64,000 bases of DNA from Hyphomicrobiales bacterium (lineage in GTDB: Bacteria; Pseudomonadota; Alphaproteobacteria; Rhizobiales; Beijerinckiaceae): NCBI GenBank assembly GCA_004144595.1, contig SEEM01000001.1:62001-126000 (forward strand), read 5' to 3'. The notes beneath the pieces are model-generated. The model saw only the letters and a program-made list of their open reading frames with translations. It did no database searches and had not been told where the DNA came from. Below, one piece after another: positions 47,431 to 59,010 of this stretch; the stretch's first letter is position 1, and every line of letters begins with the position of its first letter. The position numbers and the translations under genes are program-made.

Positions 47431-48438
47431 CTACCGCAGCAGGAAGCCGTGCCGCAGCGGGTCGTCGCGATCGATGGTCCAGGTCGCCTGGCCGCAGATA
47501 TGCGCACTGCCCGAGACTTCCGGGATGACCGCGTCGATCGCTCCCAGCTTCGTCTCGTGCAGCACCCGCCCGGTCATGATCGAGCCGACGATGGACTCGT
47601 TGACCAGAAGCTCGCCGGGCTTGAGCAGTCCCTTGGCGTGAAGCAGGGCGGTCCGTCCCGCCGTGCCGGAGCCGGTCGGCGAGCGGTCGAGCTGCCGGTC
47701 GGCAAAAATGCAGCAATTGGCCTGTGTCGCATCGGGAGCGAGCGGATCGCCGTCGATGATCGTGCCATAGATATGGTTCAGCTCGGGGATTTCGGGGTGA
47801 ACGACCGAGAAGGCCGCATTTGCAGCGATCTTCACCTCGGCGCCGAAGCGGATCAGCGCCTCGGCATTCTCGCGCCGGATCGCGAGGCCGAAGGGGCGGC
47901 CATCGGTGTAGAAATAGAAGGCGCCGCCGAAGGCGATATCACCGTCGACGCGGCCGAAGCTCGGCGTCTCCACGCTGATATCGCGATGGACGAGATAGGA
48001 GGGGACGTTGACGAAGCGCACGCTGGCGGCGCGCCTGCCGTCCCAGGTGACGAAAGCCTCGATGAAGCCGCAGGGGGCGTCGATCCCGACGCGCGTCGCC
48101 GGCTGCGTGCGCTCGACCCAGCCGAGTTCGACGGCGGCGGTCGCGAGCGCGATGACGCCATGACCACAATGGTCGCTATAGCCCTCGTTATGCACGAAGA
48201 TGACGCCGAAATCGGCCTGGGCTGAGACCGGCTCGGTCAGGTAGCCCGCATACATGTCGGCATGGCCGCGTGGCTCGAAGATCAGCGCCTGCCTGATCTC
48301 GTCGATGTTGTGCTTTACCCAGTCGCGGCGCTGGACGATCGTCTTGCCCGGCAATCGCGGCAGGCCGCTGGTCACGATCCGAAACGGCTCGCCGCCGGTA
48401 TGGACTTCAACGGTCTGGATGATGCGATCGGCCTGCAT
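47431..48438 (-). CDS. Predicted trans-3-hydroxy-L-proline dehydratase (proline racemase family)
   Basis: The 335-residue protein has the proline-racemase fold signatures VEVHTGGEPFRIV and DHCGHGVIAL, with the first catalytic Cys at 91. The second catalytic site, which is Cys in proline racemases and 4-hydroxyproline epimerases (SPCGTGT), reads SPTGSGTAGR with Thr255. A Cys/Thr pair is the established mark of trans-3-hydroxy-L-proline dehydratases (EC 4.2.1.77), which give delta-1-pyrroline-2-carboxylate. The upstream neighbour on the same strand is putA, fitting a path through L-proline, but the reductase needed between them is not here. ATG at 48438 is chosen. Confidence 0.85.
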   Translation of the reverse strand: MQADRIIQTVEVHTGGEPFRIVTSGLPRLPGKTIVQRRDWVKHNIDEIRQALIFEPRGHADMYAGYLTEPVSAQADFGVIFVHNEGYSDHCGHGVIALATAAVELGWVERTQPATRVGIDAPCGFIEAFVTWDGRRAASVRFVNVPSYLVHRDISVETPSFGRVDGDIAFGGAFYFYTDGRPFGLAIRRENAEALIRFGAEVKIAANAAFSVVHPEIPELNHIYGTIIDGDPLAPDATQANCCIFADRQLDRSPTGSGTAGRTALLHAKGLLKPGELLVNESIVGSIMTGRVLHETKLGAIDAVIPEVSGSAHICGQATWTIDRDDPLRHGFLLR

Positions 48439-48528
48439 CGTTCCCCCTGATATCGCAATGGTCTCGACACAGCCTTGAACAGGTTCAGGCACCGTCCGCA
48501 AGGAGGCCCTGAACCTGCGATCTTCGCC

Positions 48529-51500
48529 TCAGCCGATCGTCATCAGGCTGGCATTGCCCCCGGCCGCCGTGGTGTTGATCGAGGTCGAGACCTCCTCCAG
48601 CAGCCAGTTCAGGCAATAGGCATCGGGATCGCGCTGCAGCTCCTCCGTGCTTGCTGCCTGAACCAGCACGAGCGGGCCGGAGAGCTGGGCAATGCGGCGA
48701 TTCACCTCGCCAATGCGGCTGGTATCACCCTCGACCAGCGCGCCGGAGAACGGGCCGTCGGCCTCCCAGTCGGAAGTCCAGCTGAGGCGGGCTTCGGCCG
48801 CCGCCGGCAGGCCAGACAGCGCGCCCTTCAGCCCAGAGGCCGCATCGATGACGAGCTGGTTGCCCGTCGCCAGCGCCGCCGCGACCTGCTGGTAAAGGCC
48901 TGCTTCGGTTTGCGGCGCGAGCAGGATGCGGCCGCGGGGATGCAGCGCATAGAGATTGCGCTCGCCCACAGGGCCGGCCAGCTCGACATGAAGGCCGAGC
49001 GCCGAATGGCCGCCGATCTCGCGGGCGGCATCGGCTTCCGCCTTCAGCCCCCTGCTTGAAAGCCAGGCGGCGTATTCGAGCAGGGCCGGATCGAGATGGA
49101 CCGAGCTGTGCTGGGGCGGCACCGGCGCCTTGCGCACGAGGCGGCCGATATAGAGCGGCCCCCCCGCCTTCGGCCCGGTGCCCGAAAGGCCGCGCCCGCC
49201 GAAGGGCTGCACGCCGACGACCGCGCCGATGATGTTGCGGTTCACGTAGAGATTGCCCGCCTTGATGCGGCTGGTGACATGGGCGATCGTCTCGTCGAGC
49301 CTAGTGTGTAGGCCGAAGGTCAGGCCGTAGCCGGAGCCGTTGACCTCGTCGATCAGCTTGTCGAGATCCTCGCGCTGATAGCGGATGACGTGGAGCACGG
49401 GGCCGAAGACCTCGCGCTTCAGGTCGGTCAGGCTCTTCAATTCGACGATGGTCGGCGGCACGAAGGTGCCCTTGGCGGCGCTTTCCGGCAGCGGGAGCTG
49501 CTCGACCTTGCGGCCGAGCCCGCGCATGCGCGCGACATGCTCGTCGATCTCGCGCTGGGCACCTTCGCTGATCACCGGGCCGATATCGACGCTGAGCCTG
49601 TCGGTGCGCCCGATGGAAAGCTCCTTCAGCGCGCCTTGCAGCATGTTGAGCGTGCGGTCGGCAATGTCCTGTTGCAGGCAGAGCACGCGGAGCGCCGAGC
49701 AGCGCTGGCCGGCGCTGTCGAAGGCCGAGGCGATAACGTCGGCGACGACCTGCTCGGCCAGTGCGGAGGAATCGACGATCATGCCGTTCTGGCCGCCGGT
49801 CTCGGCGATCAGCGGGATCGGCTTGCCCTCAGCCGAGAGGCGCTCGGCGAGCTGCGCCTGGATGCCGCGCGCGACCTCGGTCGAGCCGGTGAACATCACG
49901 CCGGCCGTCTCGGGCGCGCCGACCAGCGCGGCACCCAGGCGCCCGCTGCCGGGCGTGAACTGCAGGGCGCCGCGCGGAACGCCGGCCTCGTGCAGGATCT
50001 TGACGCTCTCATGGGCGATGATCGGCGTGACGCCGGCGGGCTTGGCCATCACCGCATTGCCTGCGACCAGCGCCGCAGCGACTTGGCCGGTGAAGATTGC
50101 CAGCGGGAAGTTCCAAGGGCTGATGCAGACGATCGGCCCCAGCGGCGCATGCGCCGGCCCCAGCGTCTTGCGTGCCTGGTCGGCGTAGTAGCGCAGGAAA
50201 TCGATGGCCTCGCGCACTTCGCTGATCGCATTGGCGGCGGATTTGCCGGCCTCGCGCATGGCGATGCCCATCAGCGTCTCGATGCGGGCCTGCATGATGT
50301 CGGCTGCACGATCGAGACAGGCGGCGCGCTCGGCCGGGGGCACGGCCGCCCAGGCCTTGCCCCCTTCGGCCGCGAGGCGCGCGATCCTGGCGGCATCCTC
50401 GACCGCAAGCTCGGTCACCTGCCCGACAACATCGGAATGATCGGCCGGGTTCAGGACCGGCCGCGTCGTGCCGGCGGTGGCGTTGTCGGCCAGCAGCGGT
50501 ACCGCATGCCAGTTCTGCGTGGCCGAGGCGGTCAGATTGCCCGCGAGCTCGGCCAGCGCCCTCTCGTTCGAGAGGTCGATGCCCGCGGAATTGGTGCGGT
50601 CGGCGCCGTAGAGATCGGCAGGCAGCGCGATCTGGTCGTGCAGCATGCCGATGACCGGCATCGCTTCGACGACGTCGACGGGATCGGCGACGAGCGAGTC
50701 GATGGTGACGTTCGGATCGGAGATGCGGTTGACGAAGGAGGAGTTCGCGCCGTTCTCGAGCAGGCGCCGCACCAGATAGGCGAGCAGCGTCTCGTGCGTG
50801 CCGACCGGCGCATAAATGCGGCAGGGCCGATCGAGATTGTCCTTGCCGACGACCTCGTCATAGAGCGGCTCGCCCATGCCGTGCAGGCACTGGAACTCGT
50901 ACCTTCCGACCGCGAAATCGTTGCCGGCGAGATGATAGATCGTCGCCAGCGTCTGGGCGTTATGGGTGGCGAATTGCGGGAAGATCGCGTCAGGCGCTTC
51001 CAGAAGCTTGCGGGCGCAGGCGACATAGGCGACGTCGGTATGGACCTTGCGGGTATAGACCGGGAAGTCGGCGAGCCCGTCGACCTGGGCGCGCTTGATC
51101 TCGGCATCCCAATAGGCGCCCTTGACGAGGCGCACCATCATGCGCCGGCCGGAGCGGCGGGCGAGCTCGATGAGCCAGTCGAGCACGAAGGGGCAGCGCT
51201 TGCCATAGGCCTGCACGACGAAGCCGAGCCCATTCCAGCCCTTCAGCGCCTCGTCGAAGCTCAGCGCCTCCAGCAGGTCGAGCGAGAGCTCCAGCCGGTC
51301 CGCCTCCTCGGCATCGATATTGAGGCCGATATCGTAGGATTTGGCGATCAGCGCGAGCTCGCGCACGCGCGGCAGCAGCTCGCTCATCACGCGGCCGGCC
51401 TGCGCGCGGCTGTAGCGCGGATGCAGGGCCGAGAGCTTGATCGAGATGCCCGGGCCTTCGAAGACGCCGCGTCCGTTCGCAGCCCGGCCAATGGCGTGGA

Positions 51501-52224
51501 TCGCATTCTCGTAGTCGCGATAATAGCGCGCGGCATCGGCGGCGGTCGTCGCGGCCTCGCCCAGCATGTCGTAGGAATAGCGGAAGCCACGCGCCTCCAG
51601 CGGCCGGGCGCGCTTCAGCGCTTCGTCGATCGTCTCGCCGGTGACGAACTGCTCGCCCATCATCCGCATCGCCATGTCGACGCCGCGCCGGATCACCGGC
51701 TCGCCGGCGCGCGCGATCAGGCGCGTCAGGGCGGCCGCGAGGCTGCGGTCATTGACCGTGGAGGTCAGCTTGCCGGTGACGACCAGGCCCCAGGTCGCGG
51801 CATTGACGAAGAGCGACTTGCCGCCGCCGATATGGGACTTCCAGTCGCCATCGGCGATCTTGTCGCGGATCAGCGCGTCGCGCGTCGCGGTATCCGGGAT
51901 GCGCAGCAGCGCTTCGGCCAGGCACATCAGCGCGACGCCCTCCTGGCTGGAGAGGGAATATTCCTGGACCAGACCCTCGACGCCCGTGCCCTTGTGCTTG
52001 GCCCGCAGCGCCTCGATCAGCTTGCGCCCCGTGCGGGCGATCTCCTGCTTGGTCGCCGGCGCGAGCTTCGCCGCGGCCAGCAAGGGCGGAAGGCACTCGG
52101 TCTCGGGCCGGCGATAGGCGGCGGTGATCGCCTGGCGGAGCGCCGACTGCTGCCGGATCGGCGGAGCGAAGTCCGTGAAGGGCGCCGGGCTGGTGGCGGT
52201 TACGGCAGCGTTGGCTTGGCTCAT
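48529..52224 (-). CDS. putA: Bifunctional proline dehydrogenase / L-glutamate gamma-semialdehyde dehydrogenase PutA
   Basis: PutA oxidises proline to pyrroline-5-carboxylate (FAD) and then to glutamate (NAD). The 1231-residue protein has an N-terminal arm, the PRODH barrel with MVRLVKGAYWDAEIKRAQVDG and YAPVGTHETLLAYLVRRLLENG, the aldehyde dehydrogenase domain with ETGGQNGMIV and the catalytic Cys in SAGQRCSALRVL, and a C-terminal ALDH-superfamily-like domain. No ribbon-helix-helix is seen at the N-terminus, so it should not repress its own gene. Regulation is more likely by the divergent Lrp-family gene. ATG at 52224 (MSQANAAV) is chosen. Confidence 0.96.
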   Translation of the reverse strand: MSQANAAVTATSPAPFTDFAPPIRQQSALRQAITAAYRRPETECLPPLLAAAKLAPATKQEIARTGRKLIEALRAKHKGTGVEGLVQEYSLSSQEGVALMCLAEALLRIPDTATRDALIRDKIADGDWKSHIGGGKSLFVNAATWGLVVTGKLTSTVNDRSLAAALTRLIARAGEPVIRRGVDMAMRMMGEQFVTGETIDEALKRARPLEARGFRYSYDMLGEAATTAADAARYYRDYENAIHAIGRAANGRGVFEGPGISIKLSALHPRYSRAQAGRVMSELLPRVRELALIAKSYDIGLNIDAEEADRLELSLDLLEALSFDEALKGWNGLGFVVQAYGKRCPFVLDWLIELARRSGRRMMVRLVKGAYWDAEIKRAQVDGLADFPVYTRKVHTDVAYVACARKLLEAPDAIFPQFATHNAQTLATIYHLAGNDFAVGRYEFQCLHGMGEPLYDEVVGKDNLDRPCRIYAPVGTHETLLAYLVRRLLENGANSSFVNRISDPNVTIDSLVADPVDVVEAMPVIGMLHDQIALPADLYGADRTNSAGIDLSNERALAELAGNLTASATQNWHAVPLLADNATAGTTRPVLNPADHSDVVGQVTELAVEDAARIARLAAEGGKAWAAVPPAERAACLDRAADIMQARIETLMGIAMREAGKSAANAISEVREAIDFLRYYADQARKTLGPAHAPLGPIVCISPWNFPLAIFTGQVAAALVAGNAVMAKPAGVTPIIAHESVKILHEAGVPRGALQFTPGSGRLGAALVGAPETAGVMFTGSTEVARGIQAQLAERLSAEGKPIPLIAETGGQNGMIVDSSALAEQVVADVIASAFDSAGQRCSALRVLCLQQDIADRTLNMLQGALKELSIGRTDRLSVDIGPVISEGAQREIDEHVARMRGLGRKVEQLPLPESAAKGTFVPPTIVELKSLTDLKREVFGPVLHVIRYQREDLDKLIDEVNGSGYGLTFGLHTRLDETIAHVTSRIKAGNLYVNRNIIGAVVGVQPFGGRGLSGTGPKAGGPLYIGRLVRKAPVPPQHSSVHLDPALLEYAAWLSSRGLKAEADAAREIGGHSALGLHVELAGPVGERNLYALHPRGRILLAPQTEAGLYQQVAAALATGNQLVIDAASGLKGALSGLPAAAEARLSWTSDWEADGPFSGALVEGDTSRIGEVNRRIAQLSGPLVLVQAASTEELQRDPDAYCLNWLLEEVSTSINTTAAGGNASLMTIG

Positions 52225-52373
52225 GGCGGTTCCCGGCGGGTTCGAGCGCGACGGGCCGGGGCCTGAATCCCTCTCCCGTTCTTTGCGCGGGAGGTTATCA
52301 CGAGCGCGATTCTCAGGCGGTCCAAAATTTGCTATCCTGCAGTTCATTCGGACTTCAGATTTGGATATCGAAA

Positions 52374-52850
52374 ATGAAAAAGACCAAGGAAATGCCGATC
52401 GAAGGTGATCTGGACGCGTTCGATCGCAAGATCCTCGACGTCCTCCGGGAGGACGGCCGAATCTCGATCGCCGAACTCGGCGCGCGGATCGGCCTGTCGA
52501 AGACGCCCTGCCAGATCCGGTTCCGCAGGTTGCTCGACGATGGCTACATCGAAGGCTTCCGGGCCACGCTCAATCCGGCGAAGCTCAAGCTCGAGCACAT
52601 CGCCTTCGCCGAGGTGAAGCTCTCCGACACCACGGAAAAGGCGCTCACGAAATTCAACGAGGAGGTCAAGAAGATCAGGGAGGTCGAGGAATGCCACATG
52701 ATCGCCGGGCGCTTCGACTATCTCCTGAAGATCAGGACGCCCGATATCCGACGCTACCGGGCCGTGCTGGGCGAGAAGATTTCGAACCTTCCCCATGTCG
52801 CGAACACCTCGACCAATGTCGCCATGGAGACGGTCAAGGAAACCTGGTGA
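52374..52850 (+). CDS. Lrp/AsnC-family regulator, likely PutR
   Basis: The 158-residue protein has an AsnC-type helix-turn-helix (LDAFDRKILDVLREDGRISIAELGARIGLSKTPCQIRFRRL) and a C-terminal RAM domain (EHIAFAEVKL, VEECHMIAGRFDYLLKIRT). Divergence from putA is the arrangement known for the alphaproteobacterial proline activator PutR, so it probably activates putA in response to proline. The 149-base region between the two starts contains AAAATTTGCTATCCTGCAG, where an Lrp-type site could lie. ATG at 52374 is used; an ATG at 52392 is an alternative. Confidence 0.9.
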   Translation: MKKTKEMPIEGDLDAFDRKILDVLREDGRISIAELGARIGLSKTPCQIRFRRLLDDGYIEGFRATLNPAKLKLEHIAFAEVKLSDTTEKALTKFNEEVKKIREVEECHMIAGRFDYLLKIRTPDIRRYRAVLGEKISNLPHVANTSTNVAMETVKETW

Positions 52851-52904
52851 GGCCCCGCTCTCTATGAGTGGCCGGCGCCGATCGCTCCGGTGCCGGCATG
52901 GTCC

Positions 52905-54200
52905 TTAGGCCTCCAGCCCGGCCTTGCGGCTCTCCAGGGCCGAGACGATGCGGAAGCCGATCGAGCGGAACGGCTCGGGCGCGATCCAGCTCGCCTCGCC
53001 CATGATCGCCTCGACCTCTCCGGCATTGCCGACGCCGCGGATCAGCTCGGCGAGACGGCGGCCGAGCATCGTGCCCTTGGCGAGACCGCTGCCATTGCAG
53101 CCGCCGGAGGCATAGAGCCCGTCATCGAGCTTTCCCCACCAGGGGGCGCCATTCATGGTGAAGGCGGTCGTTCCGCCCCAGACATATTCGAAGTCGACAT
53201 GCCGCAGTGCCGGCCAGCGACGCTCGAAGCGGTCGCGCAATTCCCTGATGGCGGTGGGCTGCGCGATCTCGGCGTCATGGGCATACAGCGAGCGGACCAT
53301 GAGCCGGTCGCGGCCGATCCGGCGCAAGGTCGTGCCGAGCCGGTGCGAGGGCAGCAGACCCCAGGCCGGGGCCTGGCCGAGATGCTCGATATCGGCGCCC
53401 TTAACGGCCTCGGTGACGGCAGCATAGGTGAAGATCGTCGCCATGCGCGACTTCAGATAACCGAGCCGTGGGATGAAGCCGTTATTGGCGAGCACCACCG
53501 TCCGGCAGCGGACGCTGCCGCCCTCGGTGGCGAGCCGCCAGCCTGGGCCATCCCGGTGCATCGAGCGGACCGGGCTCTGCTCGTAAAGCGTGACGTTCGC
53601 GGGGAGCGCATCGACGAGCCCGCGGATCAAGGCAGCCGGCTGGAGCAGCCAGGTGTCGTGCATGTGGAGACCGTAGCGATAGTAATCCGCGCCGACGCGC
53701 TCGCGGATGCCTGCCCGATCGAGGATGGTATGCTGCAGGTTGTTGGCCCGGGCGACCTCCGCGACCTTGCGCAGGGTGGCTTCGCCTTCTTCGGTCGCGG
53801 CGGCGCGGATCGAGCCGACCTTCTGCATGTCGCAAGCGATATCGTTGTCGCGGATGATGCCGGTGAGCCAATCGAAAGCTTCGGTGAAGAGGCGCGTCTG
53901 GTTTCGGGCCTTCTCGGCCATTTCCATCGAGGCGGTGCGCGGCAGCACGTCGGGGGTGGTGAAGCCCGAGTTGCGTGCGGAAGAACCTTCGCCGACCGTC
54001 GTCGCCTCGATCAGCGCAATGCGCGCCTGCGGATCGAGTTCGTGCAGGCGCCGGGCCGCCGCGACGCCGGTATAGCCGGCGCCGACGACGGCATAATCCA
54101 CCGTGACGTCGTCGCTCAACGCGGCGTGTGGCGTGCGCGACGGGAGCATCTCGTTCCAGCCGCAGAGATTGGCGTATTTCGGATAGGTCAGCTTTGACAT
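52905..54200 (-). CDS. FAD-dependent amino acid/amine oxidoreductase (DAO family)
   Basis: The 431-residue protein has the dinucleotide-binding VDYAVVGAGYTGVAAARRLHELD at about 34-56, IALIEATTVGEGSSARNSGFT as the second FAD contact, and the C-terminal YASGGCNGSGLAKGTMLGR typical of the DAO/glycine oxidase-like family (PuuB/OrdL-like). Such enzymes oxidise secondary or primary amines and amino acids to imines and then ketoacids. The substrate is unknown. It is in line with the binding protein, PrpD and ABC genes upstream on the same strand, so it probably metabolises what that importer brings in. Confidence 0.88.
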   Translation of the reverse strand: MSKLTYPKYANLCGWNEMLPSRTPHAALSDDVTVDYAVVGAGYTGVAAARRLHELDPQARIALIEATTVGEGSSARNSGFTTPDVLPRTASMEMAEKARNQTRLFTEAFDWLTGIIRDNDIACDMQKVGSIRAAATEEGEATLRKVAEVARANNLQHTILDRAGIRERVGADYYRYGLHMHDTWLLQPAALIRGLVDALPANVTLYEQSPVRSMHRDGPGWRLATEGGSVRCRTVVLANNGFIPRLGYLKSRMATIFTYAAVTEAVKGADIEHLGQAPAWGLLPSHRLGTTLRRIGRDRLMVRSLYAHDAEIAQPTAIRELRDRFERRWPALRHVDFEYVWGGTTAFTMNGAPWWGKLDDGLYASGGCNGSGLAKGTMLGRRLAELIRGVGNAGEVEAIMGEASWIAPEPFRSIGFRIVSALESRKAGLEA

Positions 54201-54257
54201 GGCTTCGTCTGGGATGGAGGAAGACCGCGCCCGAAGGGGCGCGGCCGAAGGGTGGCT

Positions 54258-55823
54258 TCAGTCGACGAAATGGGTCTGCTCGGTCACGAGCGGTCCCAGC
54301 GACATCGAGCCCTTGAGGTCGAAGCCCCAGTTGAGCTTCTCGCGGCGGGCCCAGACCTGTCCGGTCTCGGTGATCGGGATGACGCAGACATTGCCGATGA
54401 TCAGCTTCTGCGCCTCCTGCCACAGCGCGATCTGCTTCTTGGGGTCGGTCTCGCCGCGGGCGGCTTCGATCTGCTTGTCGGCGACGTCGCAATGGCTGAA
54501 GTTCACAACCTGCCCGGGTTGGCCGATGGCGCTCTTCGAGTGGTAGAACTGCGTCAGGTAGTTGTCTGCGATCGGGAAGCGCGCGGCGCCGTACATGACG
54601 AGCGGGCTGAGATCCTTGCGGATCATCTGGTGCCAGGTGGCGTGCTCGACCGGCTGGAGGTTGAGCGTGATGCCGGCCTCGGCGACCTGACCCTGAATGA
54701 TCTGCGAGGTGGATTCCAGGCTCGGCAGCTGGCTGGCGAGCATGGTCACGGTCAGGCCGTTGGGGAAGCCGGCCTCCGCCAGCAGCTTTTTGGCCTTGGC
54801 CGGGTCCGGCGGCAGGACGCCGGCATTCTCGTCGAAGCCGAGATTGTTGGAGGGGATGGCCGACTTGCCGGCCCGGGTGAAGCGCGGGCCGCGATACTGG
54901 GCGATCTTGGCCGCGTCGATCGCGTGGGCGAGCGCCTGGCGTACCTTGATATTGTCGAAGGGCGGCTTGGTGACGTTGACGCTGAGGGTCGTCAGCTCGG
55001 CCGGGTCGAAGCTGTCGACGACGACGCCGGGATTGGCGAGCGTCCGTTGCAGCCAGCGCTGGTCTGCAAGCCCGGTCGCGGTGTCGACCTCGCCGGCGAC
55101 GAAGGCGAGGTCGCGCGCCGCGTTGTTGTTGAGGAAGCGATAGGTGATCTTGGTGAGCTTGGGCTTGCCGCGGAAATAGGCGTCGTTCGCCTTGAAGGTC
55201 ACGGCTTGCCCCGGCGTGATCGTATCGAGCGCGAACGGCCCGAAGCCGACCGGGCTGCGCCGGAAATTCTCGCCGCGCTCCTCGAAGGCCTTCTTGGAGA
55301 TGATGAAGCCGCCGGCATAGTTGGTGAGCAGTCCGAGCAGGCTCGGCACGCGGCTCGACAGCGTGATGCGCACCGTCTGCGGATCGACCGCCTCGACCGT
55401 CTGGAAGGCGGCATAGTCGCTGGCGAAAGCCGAGCGCTTCGGGTCGCGCGCCTTGTCGAGGCTGAACACCACGTCATCGGCGGTGACGTCGCCATAGCCG
55501 TGCTGCCATTTCACGCCGGGGCGGAGCTTGAAGGTCCAGACGAGGCGGTCGTCGCTCGCCTGCCAGCTCTCGGCGAGGTCGGCCTCGATCGTGGCCGGGT
55601 CGGTGGAGCCGGGCGCGAAGCGGACGAGCCCGCCGAAGATCCAGGCCGAGAGAATGCGGTCCGAGGTGCTGCTGGCGTAATGCGGATCAAGCGTGCCGAC
55701 ATCGACGGCGGCGGCGCCCAGAGTGAGCTCGGTCTTCGCGGCGAAGGCCGGCAGCGCTGCCAGCAGGCCGAAGCCGAGGACGCCGGCGAGAAGTCCGGCT
55801 TTGATCGAAGCTGTGCTTTTCAT
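54258..55823 (-). CDS. ABC transporter substrate-binding protein, peptide/nickel family (SBP_bac_5)
   Basis: The 521-residue precursor has a signal peptide (MKSTASIKAGLLAGVLGFGLLAALPAFA) and the family-5 pattern: LDPHYASSTSDRILSAWIFGGLVRF, LAESWQASDDRLVWTFKLRPGVKWQHG, DVVFSLDKARDPK and the C-terminal region with dilysine-free DPKKQIALWQEAQKLI. The ligand may be a peptide, opine or other amino-acid derivative. It follows the MmgE/PrpD gene with 2 bases between stop and start, and precedes the FAD enzyme by 57 bases. Confidence 0.93.
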   Translation of the reverse strand: MKSTASIKAGLLAGVLGFGLLAALPAFAAKTELTLGAAAVDVGTLDPHYASSTSDRILSAWIFGGLVRFAPGSTDPATIEADLAESWQASDDRLVWTFKLRPGVKWQHGYGDVTADDVVFSLDKARDPKRSAFASDYAAFQTVEAVDPQTVRITLSSRVPSLLGLLTNYAGGFIISKKAFEERGENFRRSPVGFGPFALDTITPGQAVTFKANDAYFRGKPKLTKITYRFLNNNAARDLAFVAGEVDTATGLADQRWLQRTLANPGVVVDSFDPAELTTLSVNVTKPPFDNIKVRQALAHAIDAAKIAQYRGPRFTRAGKSAIPSNNLGFDENAGVLPPDPAKAKKLLAEAGFPNGLTVTMLASQLPSLESTSQIIQGQVAEAGITLNLQPVEHATWHQMIRKDLSPLVMYGAARFPIADNYLTQFYHSKSAIGQPGQVVNFSHCDVADKQIEAARGETDPKKQIALWQEAQKLIIGNVCVIPITETGQVWARREKLNWGFDLKGSMSLGPLVTEQTHFVD

Positions 55824-55825
55824 TG

Positions 55826-57178
55826 TTAGCCTTCCCCTGTTGAAACCAGTCGCAGCCGCGCCGGCTGTGTGCCGAGCGCAGCGAAAAGAGGCCGGAAGCC
55901 GGCATGCGTGAGACCGTCGAGCGCGGCCAGGATCGTGTCCTGCCAGTCGTGCGCGACGCTCGCAGCGCCGATACGCCGGAATTTCTCGGTGACCTCAGCG
56001 CGATTCATCGGATTTGCGACGTCGCCGAGCGGGTAGGGCACCGTCAGGCTGCGCGGGCCCTCGCCCTGGTCGATGACGACGCGGCAGGGCGTGCTTTTCG
56101 GGAAGGCGGCGGCGAAATCGTCATGCGCGGACAACTCGATCCGGCCGGCGAGTTCGAGCACCTGCGGGTCGTGAAGATGCGCGGGATCGACCGGCTGCAA
56201 GGCGGCAGCGCCATGGATCGCCGCCAGCGCGCAGCTGAAATAATAGCTGTACTGGCCGCCCTCGAGGGTCTGCGGCGCGCGCTCGTTGGCGAGGCCGAGA
56301 CCGCGTGGAAAGGTCTCGATGCGCAGCGAGAGGATCGGCTTGCCCGGATCGCGCAGCGCCAGGATCGCATCGACGGCGGCATGCATGTAGCGGCAGCAGG
56401 CATAGGGCTTGAGATAGCAATCCTGCAGCCACCAGCGCGCGCCGAGCCCGCCGGTCAGGACGCTGCGCGTGAAGCGGTCGTCGCGGTCGAGCAGGTCACG
56501 CGGGCCGGTGGCGCCGGCGCGGGCCCGGTATGCGCCGGTCAGGCCGGCGACGACGGCGGGCGGGATGACCTCCTTCACCGTGCTGCCCTGATATTGCGAG
56601 GTGCCCATGGGATAGCTGATCGGCCCCTCGGCCCCGGCGATCGCCATGGCATGAGCGAGAGCCGGCGCGTCGAGGCCAAGCAGGCGCCCGGCTGCGACGG
56701 CGACGCCGTAATTCACCCAGCGGCCGCTGCTATAGGTCTCGATCGTCGACGTCGGCCGCGACGTCCCGACCCTGAGCGCGATATCGTAGCCGAGCGCGAT
56801 CGCGTCGAAGATGCGCTCGTCCGAGGCGTCGAGCGCCTGTCCGACGGCGAAGGCGGCCGGGATGATGCCGGCCCCCGCATGGCCCGCCGCGCCGCGATGG
56901 CCGTCGTCGATATCGAGCGCGCTCGCCGCCGCCGCATTCGCCATGGCAGCGCCGGCGACGCTAAGCTTGGTGCCGGTCAGCCAGATGCCGGCCGGGCCGG
57001 AGCCGTAGAGCTGCTCGGCCGTGGTTCGGGCAGCCCGGGCCAGCCGCGAGTCCAGCCCTGCAGCAGTCGCCCCGATCAGGTCCGCGACCAGCAGCGAGGC
57101 GCTTTCCTGCGCCTCTGCCGGCAGCGCGCCCTCAGGGTGATCGGCGGCGAAGGCGGCGAGTTCCTCGATGGCGTGCAT
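55826..57178 (-). CDS. MmgE/PrpD family protein
   Basis: The 450-residue protein is all-helical in its first part and shows the MmgE/PrpD core: SALDIDDGHRGAAGHAGAGIIPAAFAVGQ (the conserved D-D/H cluster near 90-110), YDIALRVGTSRP, and a central YKPYACCRYMHAAVDAILAL-like segment (the K-P-Y-x-x-C-R-x-x-H motif). Known relatives are 2-methylcitrate dehydratase, cis-aconitate decarboxylase and iminodisuccinate epimerase. Being sandwiched between the importer genes and an amine oxidase, it may act on the imported compound. The reaction cannot be predicted. Confidence 0.9.
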   Translation of the reverse strand: MHAIEELAAFAADHPEGALPAEAQESASLLVADLIGATAAGLDSRLARAARTTAEQLYGSGPAGIWLTGTKLSVAGAAMANAAAASALDIDDGHRGAAGHAGAGIIPAAFAVGQALDASDERIFDAIALGYDIALRVGTSRPTSTIETYSSGRWVNYGVAVAAGRLLGLDAPALAHAMAIAGAEGPISYPMGTSQYQGSTVKEVIPPAVVAGLTGAYRARAGATGPRDLLDRDDRFTRSVLTGGLGARWWLQDCYLKPYACCRYMHAAVDAILALRDPGKPILSLRIETFPRGLGLANERAPQTLEGGQYSYYFSCALAAIHGAAALQPVDPAHLHDPQVLELAGRIELSAHDDFAAAFPKSTPCRVVIDQGEGPRSLTVPYPLGDVANPMNRAEVTEKFRRIGAASVAHDWQDTILAALDGLTHAGFRPLFAALGTQPARLRLVSTGEG

Positions 57179-57198
57179 GGTTCGCGTTCCGGTTCCTG

Positions 57199-59009
<1,811 letters not shown>

Positions 59010-59010
<1 letters not shown>

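Noticed and set aside
49390-52266. Open frame of over 950 codons opposite putA
   Set aside because: It is antisense to a fully recognisable PutA, has the low-complexity Arg/Asp/Leu-rich composition of GC-rich shadow frames and no domain.
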